A stretch of 64,000 nt of DNA, from contig NZ_JAJMLW010000001.1 of NCBI RefSeq assembly GCF_022669055.1, positions 1,240,001 to 1,304,000 of the forward strand. The letters run 5' to 3'. The notes under the pieces were generated by a model. That model was not told where the DNA came from. It ran no database searches and worked only from the letters and a program-made list of their open reading frames with translations. Both the position numbers and the translations under genes were made by a program. Shown here piece after piece: positions 24,602-38,300 of this stretch (the first letter of the stretch is position 1; each line of letters begins with the position of its first letter). Source of the stretch: Adlercreutzia faecimuris (GTDB lineage Bacteria > Actinomycetota > Coriobacteriia > Coriobacteriales > Eggerthellaceae).

Positions 24602-24665
24602 CGCGCCCGCCCGACCCTGCGGGCGCCGCCGCCGCGCGCAGGGGGCGACGCGTGCTCGGCGGGCG

Positions 24666-24685
24666 CCCGCCCTCCGCGGGTTTTT
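24666..24685 (+). terminator. Intrinsic terminator after the hydrolase gene
   Basis: CCCGC-CCTCC-GCGGG followed by TTTTT; short stem, good T-tract. Confidence 0.65.
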
Positions 24686-24729
24686 CGCGTGCGGGGGCCG
24701 ATCCCGCGTCCGGGTGCGCGCCGTTGGCC

Positions 24730-24735
24730 TACAAT
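24730..24735 (+). promoter_or_regulatory. Candidate -10 for rpiB-glyA
   Basis: TACAAT lies 70 bases before rpiB, just after the terminator; no clear -35 is visible. Confidence 0.4.
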
Positions 24736-24805
24736 GTCATGCTGTCCCTTGGAACCCCCGGCCGGCCCGCGAGGGGCGGCCCCGTCCCCGGCAGGAGGCA
24801 AGCCC

Positions 24806-25249
24806 ATGCGCCTGAGCATCGCAAGCGACCACGCCGGCTTCGACCAGAAGCAGGCGCTCGTCGGCTACCTGGCCGAGCGCGGCCACGAGGTGGCCGACCG
24901 CGGCCCGGCCGACGACGGCCGCGTCGACTACCCCGACTTCGCGGAGAAGGTGGCCCGCGACGTCGCCGACGGTGCCGCCGACCTCGGCATCCTCGTCTGC
25001 GGCACCGGCATCGGCATGGCGGTGGCCGCCAACAAGGTCGACGGCATCCGCGCCGTCAACGTCGTGCGCCCCGACTTCGCCGCGCTCGCCCGCGAGCACA
25101 ACGACGCCAACGTGCTCACGCTGTCGGGCCGCTTCGTCAGCCTCGAGGAGAACGAGGCCATCGTCGACGCGTTCCTCTCCACCGCGTTCGGGGGCGGCCG
25201 CCACGCCGGCCGCGTCGCCAAGATCCACGACCTCGAAAGGAAGCGCTAA
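24806..25249 (+). CDS. rpiB: Ribose-5-phosphate isomerase B
   Basis: Interconverts ribose-5-phosphate and ribulose-5-phosphate. 147 aa, full length. ASDHAGF (residues 6-12) holds the base Asp/His pair, and CGTGIGMAVAANK holds the catalytic Cys. GRFVSLEENEAIVDAFL follows. ATG 24806 follows GGCAGGAGGCAAGCCC. glyA starts three bases past its stop, so pentose and one-carbon metabolism are co-expressed here. Confidence 0.93.
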   Translation: MRLSIASDHAGFDQKQALVGYLAERGHEVADRGPADDGRVDYPDFAEKVARDVADGAADLGILVCGTGIGMAVAANKVDGIRAVNVVRPDFAALAREHNDANVLTLSGRFVSLEENEAIVDAFLSTAFGGGRHAGRVAKIHDLERKR

Positions 25250-25252
25250 GCC

Positions 25253-26509
25253 ATGGCCCTGGAATACCTGTCCCAGACCGACCCCGCCGTCGAGGCGGCC
25301 CTGCGCGCCGAGCTCGCCCGCGAGCGCGGCTCGGTGGAGCTCATCGCCTCGGAGAACTTCACCTCCCGCGCCGTCATGGAGGCGGTCGGTAGCGTCCTCA
25401 CCAACAAGTACGCCGAGGGCTACCCCGGCAAGCGCTACTACGGCGGTTGCGAGAAGGTCGACGTGGTGGAGGACCTCGCGCGCGACCGCGCCTGCGAGCT
25501 CTACGGCGCCGCCTTCGCCAACGTGCAGCCCCACTCCGGCGCCAGCGCCAACTTCGGCGCCTACCTGGCCATGATCGAGCCGGGCGACACGGTGCTCGGC
25601 ATGAGCCTCGACCACGGCGGCCACCTCACCCACGGCAGCCCCGTCAACTTCTCGGGCCTTCTGTACGACATCGTGTCCTACGGCGTGGACCCCGTCACCG
25701 AGACCATCGACTACGACGCCCTCGAGCGCCAGGCCAAGGAGGTGCGCCCCAAGGTCATCGTGGGCGGCGCGAGCGCGTACCCCCGCGTCATCGACTTCGA
25801 GCGCATGGCCGCCATCGCGCACGAGGTGGGCGCCTACCTCATGGTGGACATGGCCCACATCGCCGGCCTCGTGGCCGCGGGCGCGCACCCCAGCCCCGTG
25901 CCCTGGGCCGACATCGTCACCTCCACCAGCCACAAGACCCTGCGCGGCCCGCGCGGCGGCTTCATCCTCACCAACGACGAGGAGATGGGCAAGAAGATCA
26001 ACAAGGCCATCTTCCCCGGCGCCCAGGGCGGCCCGCTCATGCACGTCATCGCCGGCAAGGCCGTGGCCTTCGGCGAGGCGCTCCAGCCCTCCTACAGAGA
26101 CTACATCGCCCACGTCGTCGAGAACTGCCGCGTGCTCGGCCAGGGCATGATGGACGGCGGCCTGAGGCTCGTGTCGGGCGGCACCGACAACCACCTGTGC
26201 CTGGTGGACCTCACCGCCGCCGACATCACCGGCAAGGACGCCGAGAAGCTGCTCGAGTCGGTGGGGCTCACGGTGAACAAGAACTCCATCCCCAACGAGC
26301 CGCGCTCTCCCTTCGTCACCTCCGGCATCCGCGTGGGCTCGGCCGCGGCCACCACGCGCGGCTTCACGGCTGAGGACTTCTACCAGGTGGGCCAGCTCAT
26401 CGCCGCCGCCGTCTTCCACCCGGCCGACGACGCCCTGCTCGCCGACGTCCGCGCCAAGGTGGACGCGATGCTCGAGGCGCACCCGCTCTACCCGGGCCTG
26501 GAGTACTAG
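25253..26509 (+). CDS. glyA: Serine hydroxymethyltransferase
   Basis: PLP enzyme converting serine and tetrahydrofolate to glycine and 5,10-methylene-THF. 418 aa, normal length. [15 protein letters not shown] is the N-terminal signature, and [14 protein letters not shown] places the PLP lysine at residue 228. [11 protein letters not shown] and the C-terminal [15 protein letters not shown] are also present. ATG 25253 follows GAAAGGAAGCGCTAAGCC. It is immediately downstream of rpiB and is followed by a GC hairpin. Confidence 0.95.
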   Translation: MALEYLSQTDPAVEAALRAELARERGSVELIASENFTSRAVMEAVGSVLTNKYAEGYPGKRYYGGCEKVDVVEDLARDRACELYGAAFANVQPHSGASANFGAYLAMIEPGDTVLGMSLDHGGHLTHGSPVNFSGLLYDIVSYGVDPVTETIDYDALERQAKEVRPKVIVGGASAYPRVIDFERMAAIAHEVGAYLMVDMAHIAGLVAAGAHPSPVPWADIVTSTSHKTLRGPRGGFILTNDEEMGKKINKAIFPGAQGGPLMHVIAGKAVAFGEALQPSYRDYIAHVVENCRVLGQGMMDGGLRLVSGGTDNHLCLVDLTAADITGKDAEKLLESVGLTVNKNSIPNEPRSPFVTSGIRVGSAAATTRGFTAEDFYQVGQLIAAAVFHPADDALLADVRAKVDAMLEAHPLYPGLEY

Positions 26510-26517
26510 CACGCAAC

Positions 26518-26554
26518 GCGCGCCCCGAGGCCGGAGCCGGCCTTCGGGGCGCGC
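26518..26554 (+). terminator. Long GC hairpin between glyA and upp
   Basis: GCGCGCCCCGAGGCCGG pairs with CCGGCCTTCGGGGCGCGC with one bulged base. No U-tract follows, so termination is uncertain; it may be an attenuating or stabilising hairpin within an operon. Confidence 0.5.
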
Positions 26555-26573
26555 CCGAGGGAAAGGCACCCCC

Positions 26574-27212
26574 ATGGACAACGAACGCGTCGTCGTCATC
26601 GACCACCCGATGGTGCAGCACAAGCTCTCCATCCTGCGCGACCGCGACACCTCCTCCAAGCAGTTCCGCGAGCTCGTGCGCGAGCTGGCGCTGTTCGAGG
26701 GCTACGAGGCCACGCGCGACCTGCCGCTCGAGACGGTCACCATCAGCACCCCCATCTGCGACGCCGAGGCCCGGCAGATCGGTGGCAAGAAGCTGGCCGT
26801 CGTGCCCATCCTGCGCGCCGGCCTCGGCATGGTCGACGGCGTGCTCGAGCTCATCCCGGCCGCCCGCGTGGGACACCTCGGCATGTTCCGCGACGAGGAG
26901 ACCCACGAGCCCCACGTCTACTACGACAAGCTGCCCGCCGACATCGCCGGGCGCCAGGTGCTCGTGGTCGACCCGATGCTGGCCACCGGCGGCTCGGCCG
27001 CCGCGGCCGTGGGCTACCTGCGCGAGGCGGGGGTCAAGGGCACCATCAAGCTCATGGTGCTCGTGGCCGCCCCCGAGGGCATCGAGGCGGTGCTCGCCGC
27101 CGACCCGGACGTGCGCGTCTACACCTGCGCCGTCGACGAGGGCCTCAACGAGAACGCCTACATCGTACCGGGCCTGGGCGACGCGGGCGACCGCATCTTC
27201 GGGACGAAGTAG
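26574..27212 (+). CDS. upp: Uracil phosphoribosyltransferase
   Basis: Salvages uracil with PRPP to UMP. 212 aa. The PRPP loop reads [35 protein letters not shown] and the C-terminal [16 protein letters not shown] (uracil contact) are diagnostic. ATG 26574 follows GAGGGAAAGGCACCCC. dCMP deaminase follows 39 bases on, giving a small pyrimidine cluster. Confidence 0.95.
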   Translation: MDNERVVVIDHPMVQHKLSILRDRDTSSKQFRELVRELALFEGYEATRDLPLETVTISTPICDAEARQIGGKKLAVVPILRAGLGMVDGVLELIPAARVGHLGMFRDEETHEPHVYYDKLPADIAGRQVLVVDPMLATGGSAAAAVGYLREAGVKGTIKLMVLVAAPEGIEAVLAADPDVRVYTCAVDEGLNENAYIVPGLGDAGDRIFGTK

Positions 27213-27251
27213 CCGCCCGCGCCGGCGCGTGGGCAGGGAAGGGAGGACGCC

Positions 27252-27731
27252 ATGTCAGAAGGCTTCCGCGACAGCCGTCCCAGCTGGGACGAGTACTTCA
27301 TGAAGCTGGCCAACGAGGTGGCCGAGCGCACCACGTGCCTGCGCCGCGGGGTGGGCGCCGTCATCGTCAAGGACCGACGCATCCTGGCCACCGGCTACAA
27401 CGGCGTCCCCACCGGGCTCGCCCACTGCGCCGAGACCGGCTGTCTGCGCCAGCAGCTCGGCGTGCCCTCGGGCCAGCGCCACGAGATCTGCCGCGGGCTG
27501 CACGCCGAGCAGAACGCCATCATCCAGGCGGCCCGCTTCGGCACCGACATCGACGGCGCCACCATCTACGTGAACACCCAGCCCTGCGTGGTGTGCGCCA
27601 AGATGCTCATCAACTCCGGCATCGAGGAGATCGTCTACCAGAACCCCTATCCCGACGAGCTGGCCATGGCCATGCTCGAGGAGTCGGGCATCAAGGTGCG
27701 CGTCTTCGAGCCGGGCGAGCCGGCGAGGTAG
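27252..27731 (+). CDS. dCMP deaminase
   Basis: Zinc enzyme converting dCMP to dUMP for thymidylate supply; homologous to ComE operon protein 2. 159 aa. [11 protein letters not shown] gives the zinc histidine and catalytic Glu; [16 protein letters not shown] gives the two zinc cysteines. ATG 27252 follows GGGAAGGGAGGACGCC. It lies downstream of upp. Confidence 0.92.
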   Translation: MSEGFRDSRPSWDEYFMKLANEVAERTTCLRRGVGAVIVKDRRILATGYNGVPTGLAHCAETGCLRQQLGVPSGQRHEICRGLHAEQNAIIQAARFGTDIDGATIYVNTQPCVVCAKMLINSGIEEIVYQNPYPDELAMAMLEESGIKVRVFEPGEPAR

Positions 27732-27803
27732 CGATCCCCCGCGCCGGTGCTGCCCCCCCCGTCAGCCGCCCCCTGCGCCGCCCCCGCCCGTCTCCTTCCC
27801 GTC

Positions 27804-27832
27804 CGCGACCCGGCCTGCAAGGCCGGGTCGCG
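27804..27832 (+). terminator. Perfect 12-bp hairpin after the dCMP deaminase gene
   Basis: CGCGACCCGGCC-TGCAA-GGCCGGGTCGCG, followed by CCCCCTGC rather than Ts. It probably ends the upp unit. The remaining sequence to 27998 turns AT-richer near 27920-27955 (TTATCATACG, TATAAG at 27951-27956), a likely promoter zone for the ATP synthase operon. Confidence 0.55.
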
Positions 27833-27998
27833 CCCCCTGCGGGCGCCCCGCGGCGGCCTCCGCCGCCCCCGCGCCGCTCGCGCCGCTCGCCTATTTCCGC
27901 AACATCTCACCTTTGGCTTGGAAACGGGACGTTATCATACGTAGCGGTCTATAAGGGTCGAATGCGCGTGAGCGCCCGGACGAGAGCAGGCTTGCTTC

Positions 27999-28280
27999 AT
28001 GGCACTAGCGATTATCCTCGGCGCCCTGGCGGGTTTGGCGGGCTTCACCCCGCTGCTCGTCGGTCTGCGTATGACGCGGAAGACGGTCCGTGCGGGGCTC
28101 GCCGGCTCGATGCTGGTGCTGTTCCTGGCGCTGTTCGTCTCTTTCGTCATCTTGGTCATGACGGCTGTCTGCTGCATCGCCCTCGACCGCGGGCTCGGCT
28201 TTCCCTTCGTGGTAGCCGAGGTCATTGCCCTGAGCACGGCGGCCATCGCCTACGGCGTGGCCTCCGTCGTGAGAAAGTAA
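27999..28280 (+). CDS. AtpI-like membrane protein at head of ATP synthase operon
   Basis: 93 aa with three hydrophobic segments (AIILGALAGLAGFTPLLVGL, GSMLVLFLALFVSFVILVMT, VVAEVIALSTAAIAYGVA). Position directly before atpB and size fit subunit I, which assists c-ring assembly or magnesium supply, though sequence resemblance is weak. An upstream ribosome site is poor (GAGCAGGCTTGCTTC); ATG 27999 is the only sensible start. The gap to atpB is 17 bases. Confidence 0.65.
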   Translation: MALAIILGALAGLAGFTPLLVGLRMTRKTVRAGLAGSMLVLFLALFVSFVILVMTAVCCIALDRGLGFPFVVAEVIALSTAAIAYGVASVVRK

Positions 28281-28297
28281 GAGGAAAGGGTTGATAC

Positions 28298-29080
28298 GTG
28301 GACGCTCTTGAACAACTGTCACACCACGCGCAGGAACTGCAGGAGTCCTTTAACTCCACCATCGTCATCGGGAGCAGCACCTTCGGCATGACCCAGTACG
28401 TGCTCTGGATGGTGATCTGCTGGATCATCACCTGCGTGGTCGTCCTGACGGTCGCCCGCAAGCTCACCCTGGTGCCCACGAACAAGTTCGTGAACACGGT
28501 GGAGTACGGCTACCAGTTCGTCCGCAACGACATGGGCGAGGGCATCATCGGCCACGGCTTCAAGAAGCACGTCCCCTTCCTGGCCACCCTGTTCTTCTTC
28601 ATCCTCGTGTCGAACTTCGTCGGCCTCATCCCCGGCTGCAAGACGCCCACCGGCACCATCTCGGTCACCTGGGCGCTGGCCACGCTGTCCTTCGTCTACT
28701 TCAACTGGTGCGGCATCAAGGCCCACGGCGGCCTCGGCTACATCAAGTCCATCGCCCCGTCCGGCCTGCCCGCGCCCATGGTGCCCGTCATCTGGTTCTT
28801 CGAGCTCATCTCGCTGATCCTGCGCTGGCTCACCCTGGCCGTCCGACTCTACGGCAACATGTTCGCCGGTCACATGGTCCTCGGCATCTTCGCCCTGGCC
28901 ACCGGCATCTTCCTCACCACCGGCATCGAGGCCATGAGCCCGACCGCCGGCATCTCGGTGGCGTGGTTCGCCCTCCTGCTCGTCATGTACGCGCTGGAGA
29001 CCCTCGTCGCCTTCCTTCAGGCCTACGTGTTCACGGTGCTCACCGCCGTGTACATCTCGCTGGCCACCTCGGCCCACTAG
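28298..29080 (+). CDS. atpB: F-type ATP synthase subunit a
   Basis: Membrane stator subunit forming the proton half-channels with the c-ring. 260 aa. LTLAVRLYGNMFAGHMVLG carries the essential arginine and the RxxGN motif in the penultimate helices; LVAFLQAYVFTVLTAVYIS is the last helix. GTG 28298 follows GAGGAAAGGGTTGATAC. Confidence 0.95.
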   Translation: MDALEQLSHHAQELQESFNSTIVIGSSTFGMTQYVLWMVICWIITCVVVLTVARKLTLVPTNKFVNTVEYGYQFVRNDMGEGIIGHGFKKHVPFLATLFFFILVSNFVGLIPGCKTPTGTISVTWALATLSFVYFNWCGIKAHGGLGYIKSIAPSGLPAPMVPVIWFFELISLILRWLTLAVRLYGNMFAGHMVLGIFALATGIFLTTGIEAMSPTAGISVAWFALLLVMYALETLVAFLQAYVFTVLTAVYISLATSAH

Positions 29081-29178
29081 GCCGAGCGGGGCCCCGGGGC
29101 CCCGGGGGCGCCTCGCCCCGCATTCCCGCTCGGGTTCTGCCGGCACATCCACACTGCCGGTTGACCATAGATGTCATT

Positions 29179-29203
29179 GTTTTTGGGAAACAGGCTCAAA
29201 AAC
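29179..29203 (+). repeat. Inverted repeat just upstream of atpE
   Basis: GTTTTTG and CAAAAAC, eleven bases apart, form an AU-rich stem ending eight bases before the strong GGAGGAAA ribosome site of atpE. TTGACC at 29161 is a possible -35. Structure here could enhance atpE translation, since c is needed in many copies. Confidence 0.4.
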
Positions 29204-29220
29204 GGTAAAAGGAGGAAACT

Positions 29221-29439
29221 GTGGAAATCGAACTCGTACTCTCTGCCCTGAAGGTCATCGGCTACGGCCTCGGCGCCATCGGCCCCGGCGTGGGCATCGG
29301 CCTGGCCTGCTACGGCTGCTGCGTCGGCACCGCCCGCCAGCCCGAGGTTCAGGGCCGTCTGTTCACCAACTTCATCATCGGCGCCGCCCTCGCCGAGGCC
29401 CTCGCCCTCATCGGCTTCGTTCTGGCCTTCATCCTGTAG
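29221..29439 (+). CDS. atpE: F-type ATP synthase subunit c
   Basis: Proton-carrying ring subunit, 72 aa, two helices with the polar loop ARQPEVQG. The carboxylate is the Glu in [11 protein letters not shown]. The sodium-binding pattern (Gln in helix 1, Ser/Thr after the Glu) is absent: helix 1 reads [12 protein letters not shown] and Ala follows the Glu, so coupling is predicted to be by protons. GTG 29221 follows AAAAGGAGGAAACT. It is separated from atpB by an unusually long 140-base gap. Confidence 0.94.
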   Translation: MEIELVLSALKVIGYGLGAIGPGVGIGLACYGCCVGTARQPEVQGRLFTNFIIGAALAEALALIGFVLAFIL

Positions 29440-29493
29440 CCTCTTCAGTCTTATTCGGTTCATAAGCCGCGATAGGCTAGAAGGAGGTTATAC

Positions 29494-30111
29494 GTGAAAG
29501 CACAAAGCAAGGCAGTTGCGAAGATCGGCGCCGCGGCGCTGACGGTGACGGCTGCTTTCCCGGCGCTCGCGTTCGCCTCTTCTGAAGCTGCCGACGAGCA
29601 GGCGGGCGGCATCGCCCAGATCCTGCCCGACATGATCGAGTTCATCCCGATGCTCGTCGCCTTCATCATCCTGTGGATCATCCTCGCGAAGTTCGGCTGG
29701 CCCATGTTCAACGGCATGCTCGAGAAGCGCGAGAACACGATCCGCGAGGCCCTGAGGAAGTCTGAGGAAGCTCAGATCGAGAGCGAACGCGTGCTCCAGG
29801 AGTACAAGCAGCAGCTCGCTGACGCCAAGGCCCAGGCCGCCCAGATCATCTCCGACGCCCGTGCCACGGGCGAGGCGGTGAAGGCGGACATCAGCGCCAA
29901 GGCCCAGTCCGAGGCTGAGGACATGATCGCCAAGGCGAGGGTCGCCATCGAGGCCGAGAAGAAGCAGGCCGTGGCCGACCTTCAGGGCTCGGTCGTCGAC
30001 ATCTCCGTCGACGTGGCGGCCAAGCTCATCGGCGAGGACCTCACCGAGGGCGAGCACCGCAAGATCATCGAGCGCTACGTGAGCGAGGCAGGTAGTTTCA
30101 ATGCCAACTAA
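29494..30111 (+). CDS. atpF: F-type ATP synthase subunit b
   Basis: Peripheral stalk subunit, 205 aa. A signal-peptide-like N-terminus (KIGAAALTVTAAFPALAFAS) precedes the true membrane helix IPMLVAFIILWIILAKFGWP. A long charged coiled coil follows, ending in [16 protein letters not shown]. The extra N-terminal hydrophobic segment, about 25 residues longer than usual b subunits, could be a cleaved signal. GTG 29494 follows AGAAGGAGGTTATAC. It overlaps atpH by 11 bases. Confidence 0.93.
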   Translation: MKAQSKAVAKIGAAALTVTAAFPALAFASSEAADEQAGGIAQILPDMIEFIPMLVAFIILWIILAKFGWPMFNGMLEKRENTIREALRKSEEAQIESERVLQEYKQQLADAKAQAAQIISDARATGEAVKADISAKAQSEAEDMIAKARVAIEAEKKQAVADLQGSVVDISVDVAAKLIGEDLTEGEHRKIIERYVSEAGSFNAN

Positions 30112-30678
30112 TCGCCTCGTCGTCAAAGAGGAAGTCGCCACCTACGCCGCCGTCATGTTCGACGGCGCGAACGGGGCCGGCGGCCAGGACGCCGTGATGG
30201 AGGTCCGCGACCAGATGGAGGAGGTCCTGCGCGTCGTGAACGCGGACATGGACCTTTCCCAGGCGCTCTCCAACCTCGACTACACCGCGCAGCAGCGCCA
30301 CGACCTGGCCAAGGCCGTGTTCGCCGACTGCAACCCGGTGTTCACCGAGGTGATCGCGGTCATGGCCGAGCGCGGCGACGCCGACCTGCTCTCCCGCGTC
30401 TACGAGGCCTACGGCGAGGAGCTCGACTCCAAGCTCGGCCTGTGCGTGGTGGACGTGACGACGGCGGTTCCGCTGGACGACAACCTGCGCACCCTTATTA
30501 CCAGCAAAGCCGAAGCCGATTTGGGCAAGAAGATCGTTCTGCGCGAGCGCATCGACAAGTCTATTTTGGGCGGCATCATCATGAGCGCCAACGGCAAGCG
30601 CATCGACGCGAGCATGGTCTCCCAGCTCAACCACGCGCGCCACGTGCTCAAAGATTCTTCAGATGGAGGTGAATGCTA

Positions 30679-30679
<1 letters not shown>
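30101..30679 (+). CDS. atpH: F-type ATP synthase subunit delta
   Basis: Connects F1 to the b stalk. 192 aa; the C-terminal [21 protein letters not shown] is the OSCP/delta signature. The start overlaps the end of atpF and the stop overlaps the atpA start, indicating translational coupling on both sides. Confidence 0.94.
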
Positions 30680-32244
<1,565 letters not shown>

Positions 32245-32256
32245 GAGGCGGTCGAC

Positions 32257-33186
32257 ATGCCCAACCTTCACGACATAGAGCGGCGAATCAACTCCGTCGC
32301 CTCGACGAAGCAGATCACGCGCACCATGGAGATGGTGGCCGCGGCGAAGATCCGCCGTGCCACCGAGCGGGTGACCGACGCGCTGCCCTGGGCCATGGCC
32401 GTATCGGACATGCTCATCAACGCGGCGAAGCACGCGCCCATGGACTCCGAGCCCCTGCTCCAGGTGCATGACGAGGTGAAGCGCGCGCTGGTCATCGTGG
32501 TCACCTCTGACCGCGGCCTGGCCGGCGGCTTCAACAGCAACGTGCTGCGCCATGCCGAGAAGCTCATTCGGGAGAAGGAGCGCCAGGGCGTCGAGGTCGA
32601 GGTCGTGGCGTGCGGCAAGAAGGCCCTGGGCTATTTCAGCTACCGCAACATCACGCCGGTGATGGAGTTCCAGGGGCTTTCCGCCGACCCCACCTACGAG
32701 GAGGCGGCCCAGATCTCCGCTTACCTGGCCGAGGGCTACCGCGACGGCAAGCTGGACGAGGCGGTCATCGTGTACAACCACGCGAAGAACGCCGCCGAGC
32801 AGCGCCTGGTCGAGCAGCAGGTGCTGCCCGTCAACCAGCAGTCCTACGCCGAGCTCCTGGGCCTCAAGCCCAAGGAGGAGGACGTCTTCGCGGGCTTCCG
32901 CGAGAAGGACGACACCGTCCCGCCGGGAGACCTCGACTTCGAGCCCGACGCCGAGTCCGTCATGCGGTACCTGATGCAGGCCTACCTGCGCAACGCCTTC
33001 TACTTCGCACTTCTCGATTCCGCTGCGGGCGAACAAGGCGCTCGCCGCAACGCAATGAAGTCGGCTACCGACAACGCTAACGAGATGGTCTCGACCCTGA
33101 CCCGCGTCTACAACCGCGTGCGCCAGGGCGCTATCACCACCGAGATCACCGAGATCGTTGGCGGCGCCGCAGCTTTGGAGGAATAA
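32257..33186 (+). CDS. atpG: F-type ATP synthase subunit gamma
   Basis: Rotor shaft of F1, 309 aa. N-terminal DIERRINSVASTKQITRTMEMVAAAKIRR and C-terminal SATDNANEMVSTLTRVYNRVRQGAITTEI are the two coiled-coil strands. SDRGLAGGFNSNV is also typical. It runs directly into atpD without spacing. Confidence 0.95.
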   Translation: MPNLHDIERRINSVASTKQITRTMEMVAAAKIRRATERVTDALPWAMAVSDMLINAAKHAPMDSEPLLQVHDEVKRALVIVVTSDRGLAGGFNSNVLRHAEKLIREKERQGVEVEVVACGKKALGYFSYRNITPVMEFQGLSADPTYEEAAQISAYLAEGYRDGKLDEAVIVYNHAKNAAEQRLVEQQVLPVNQQSYAELLGLKPKEEDVFAGFREKDDTVPPGDLDFEPDAESVMRYLMQAYLRNAFYFALLDSAAGEQGARRNAMKSATDNANEMVSTLTRVYNRVRQGAITTEITEIVGGAAALEE

Positions 33187-34631
<1,445 letters not shown>

Positions 34632-34632
<1 letters not shown>

Positions 34633-35066
34633 TGGCAAGCCTCCGCTGCACGGTGGCCACCCCCACCCGCGAGCTGTTCTCCGGTGAGATCCACTACGCG
34701 TCGGTTCCCGGCGCGGAGGGCAGCTACGGCGTCCTGCCGGGGCACGAGATGCTCGTGTCCTCCGACAAGCAGGGCATCCTCACCCTCTGGCTGGACGAGG
34801 CGGGCAACACCCGCCGCCAGTTCCTGCTCTACGAGGGAGCGGCCCAGGTCTATCAGGACACCCTCACGGTGCTCGGCCGCTTCGGCACCGATCTCGACAC
34901 GCTCGACGTGGAGGTCGTCAAGGAGAAGGCCGAGGCCCTGCGCCAGCAGATCGAGGACCTGGAGGGCCAGGAGGGCGAGCAGGCCCGCGTGGCGCTTGAG
35001 AACTGCAAGAACCACATGGCCTGGTACGACCTGCAGCTCAAGGTGGCGGCTGAGCCGGCCAAGTAA
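34632..35066 (+). CDS. atpC: F-type ATP synthase subunit epsilon
   Basis: Central-stalk regulatory subunit, 144 aa. The N-terminal beta barrel (VATPTRELFSGEIHYASVPGAEGSYGVLPGH) is conserved. A helical C-terminal region (VVKEKAEALRQQIEDLEGQEGEQA) could inhibit ATP hydrolysis. Start overlaps the atpD stop by one base. Last gene of the operon. Confidence 0.93.
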
Positions 35067-35093
35067 CCACTCTTCACCGTAAGAGCCTGTTTG

Positions 35094-35125
35094 AAGGGGG
35101 CGCACCCATCCGGGGCGCCCCCTTT
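35094..35125 (+). terminator. Terminator after the ATP synthase operon
   Basis: AAGGGGGCGC and GCGCCCCCTT stem with an eleven-base loop, followed by TGAGTTTCC. Confidence 0.75.
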
Positions 35126-35229
35126 GAGTTTCCGGGACAGGGGAGGGAGGATGCCGTGCCGCGCCCTCGCGGGGCGGCCGGCCCATCCAAATCTCCACGG
35201 TTTGTTCGGGGGCGGCGGCGCGGCATTGC

Positions 35230-35238
35230 TGGTATCAT
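35230..35238 (+). promoter_or_regulatory. Extended -10 promoter for dnaE
   Basis: TGGTATCAT is an extended -10 about 78 bases before the dnaE start, following the ATP synthase terminator. Confidence 0.5.
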
Positions 35239-35315
35239 GGCTTACCGAAAATCACCCTGCGCCCACCACACCACCAACGCACCCCGGCGCCCGAGATAGC
35301 ATGCGAGGCGCATCC

Positions 35316-38300
35316 ATGGCATTCGTCCATCTGCACAACCATACCGAGTATTCCCTGCTCGACGGCGCGACTCACGTCAAGGACATGGTGCGGCGCGCGG
35401 CTGAGCTCAAGATGCCGGCCGTGGCCATCACCGACCACGGCGTCATGTCCGGCGTGCCCGAGCTCTCCGACGCCTGCGACGCGGTGGAGGCCGAGACCGG
35501 GTTCCGCGTCAAGCCCATCTTCGGCTGCGAGGTGTACTTCACCACCGACGAGGAGCTGCGTCGCGACGTGAAGCCCCGGCTCTACCACCTGCTGCTCCTG
35601 GCCAAGACCAACGAGGGCTACCACAACCTGCTGCGCCTGGTCAGCGAGTCCCACGTCGACAACTTCTACTACAAGCCGCGCACCACCTTCTCGATGCTGC
35701 AGAAGTACGGCCACGGCATCATCGGCGCCTCGGCCTGCATCGCCGGCATCATCCCCAAGCTGCTCGACGACCGCCGCTTCGACGACGCCGTCGAGTGGGC
35801 CAAGAGGTTCGCCAGCTGCTTCGATGAGGGCGACTTCTACATCGAGCTGCAGGACCAGGGGCTGCGCACCGACGCCGGCCTCACCCAGAACGAGCTGAAC
35901 CGCCAGCTCACCAAGGTGGCCCAGGCCGCCGGCCTCAAGACCATCGCCACCAACGACTTCCACTACCTCACCAAGGAAGACGCCCGCGCCCAGGACATCA
36001 TGCTGTGCATCGGCACCGGTTCCCTCATCAACGAGGAGAACCGCATGAAGTTCGAGAACGACCAGTTCTACATGAAGACCGAGGAGGAGATGCGCGCGGC
36101 GCTGGCCGACTTCCCCGAGGCCTGCGACACCACGGTCGAGGTGGCCGAGAAGTGCGACGTGGTGCTCGAGCGCGACTCCATCCTGCCGCGGTTCCCCCTG
36201 CCCGAGGGCGAGACCGAGGAGTCGTGGTTCCGCAAGCGCGTCCAGGAGGGCCTCGTCAAGCGCTACGGCGACCCGGTGCCCGCCGAGGCCCAGGAGCGCG
36301 CCGACTACGAGATGTCCGTCATCATCCAGCAGGGGTTCCCCGCCTACTTCCTCATCGTGCAGGAGTACATCGAGTGGGCGCGGTCCCAGGGCATCGGCGT
36401 CGGCCCCGGCCGCGGCTCGGCCGCAGGCGCCATCGTGGCCTACGCCATGGGCATCACCGACCTCGACCCGCTGCCCAACGGCCTGCTGTTCGAGCGCTTC
36501 CTGTCGCCCGAGCGCGTGGAGATGCCCGATATCGACGTCGACTTCGAGCAGGGCCGCCGCGAAGAGGTCATCAACCACATCAAGGACGTCTACGGCGAGG
36601 ACCACGTGTCCCAGGTGATCACCTTCGGCACGCTCCAGGCCAAGAACGCCGTGCGCGACACGGCGCGCGTGCTGTCGGGCACGCTGCAGCTGGGCGCGGG
36701 CCTCTCGGCCGACGACGCCCGCAAGGCCGCCTACGGCCTGGGCGACCGCATCTGCAAGATGATCGGCGACGAGCTGGGCATCACCATCGACAAGGCGCTC
36801 GAGACCAACCCCGACCTCAAGAAGGCCTACGACACCGACCCGGACGTGAAGACCATCGTCGACGCCGCCCGCTCCATCGAGGGCCACGTGCGCGGCGAGG
36901 GCGTCCACGCCTGCGCCACCATCATCTGCCGCGACCCCATGTCCGACCACGTCCCCATGAAGCGCGACACCAAGGGCGGCGGCATCATCACCCAGTACGA
37001 CGGCCACTACACGCCCGACCTGGGCCTTCTGAAGATGGACTTTCTGGGCCTGCGCACCCTGGACGTGCTGTCCATCGCGTGCCGCAACATCGAGGAGCGC
37101 TTCGGCACCAAGATCGTGCCCGAGGAGATCCCCATCGACGACCCGCTCGCCTTCAAGCTCATGCAGTCCGGCAACATGGACGGCCTGTTCCAGGTGGAGG
37201 GCTCGCTCTACGTGAGCCTGTTCGCCCGGCTCCCACCGACGCAGTTCTCCGACGTCGTGGCCTCCATCGCGCTCAACCGCCCGGGCCCGCTCGAGTCCGG
37301 CATGGTCGAGGACTACATCAAGGTGGCCAACAACCCCGCCTCCATCCACTACTACGACGACCGCCTGCGCCCCATCCTGGAGGAGACCTTCGGCACCATG
37401 GTCTACCAGGAGCAGATCATGCAGATCTCCATGGCCATGTCCGGCTTCTCCGCCGGCAAGGCCGACAAGCTGCGCAAGGCCATGGGCAAGAAGAAGATCG
37501 ACGTCATGCGCCAGCTCCAGGAGGACTGGAACAACGGCGCGGTGGAGAACGGCTTCTCGCTCGACATCGCCAAGCAGATCTGGGAGGACGCGGAGAAGTT
37601 CGCGAAGTACGCCTTCAACAAGTCGCACTCGGCGGCCTACGCCATCCTCGTGATGCGCACCGCCTACCTGAAGGCGCACTACCCCAACGACTTCATGGCC
37701 GCGGTGCTCACCAGCTACATGGGTAACACCGACCGCCTCATCCGCTACATCGCCAGCTGTAACCACAACGGCACCCCGGTGCTGCCGCCTGACATCAACT
37801 CGTCGCGCGCCGAGTTCACCCCCGTGGACGAGGGCATCCGCTTCGGGCTGGTGGGCGTGCGCGGCATCGGGCGCAACGTGGCCGACGCCATCATCGCCGA
37901 GCGCGAGGCCAACGGCCCGTTCGAGTCGCTCCACGACTTCGTGAACCGCGTGGACGCCAAGTGCTACAACCGCAAGACGCTCGAGGCCCTCATCAAGGGC
38001 GGCGCCTTCGACACGACGGGCTACACTCGCAAGCAGATGATGCACTTCGTCGAGGATACGCCGATGCTCGAGGGCGCGGCCAAGCGCCAGAAGGACCGCG
38101 ACGCGGGCCAGGTGTCGATGTTCGACCTGTTCGCCGATGAGCCCGACTCGGGCTTCCAGGAGGAGGTGCCCGCCCCCGACGGCGTGGAGTGGGACAAGCG
38201 CACGAAGCTGGCCTACGAGAAGGAGATCATGGGCATCTACGTGTCCGAGCATCCCCTGGCGCCCTACGAGGGGCTGCTGTCGCGCATGACGAAGTTCACC

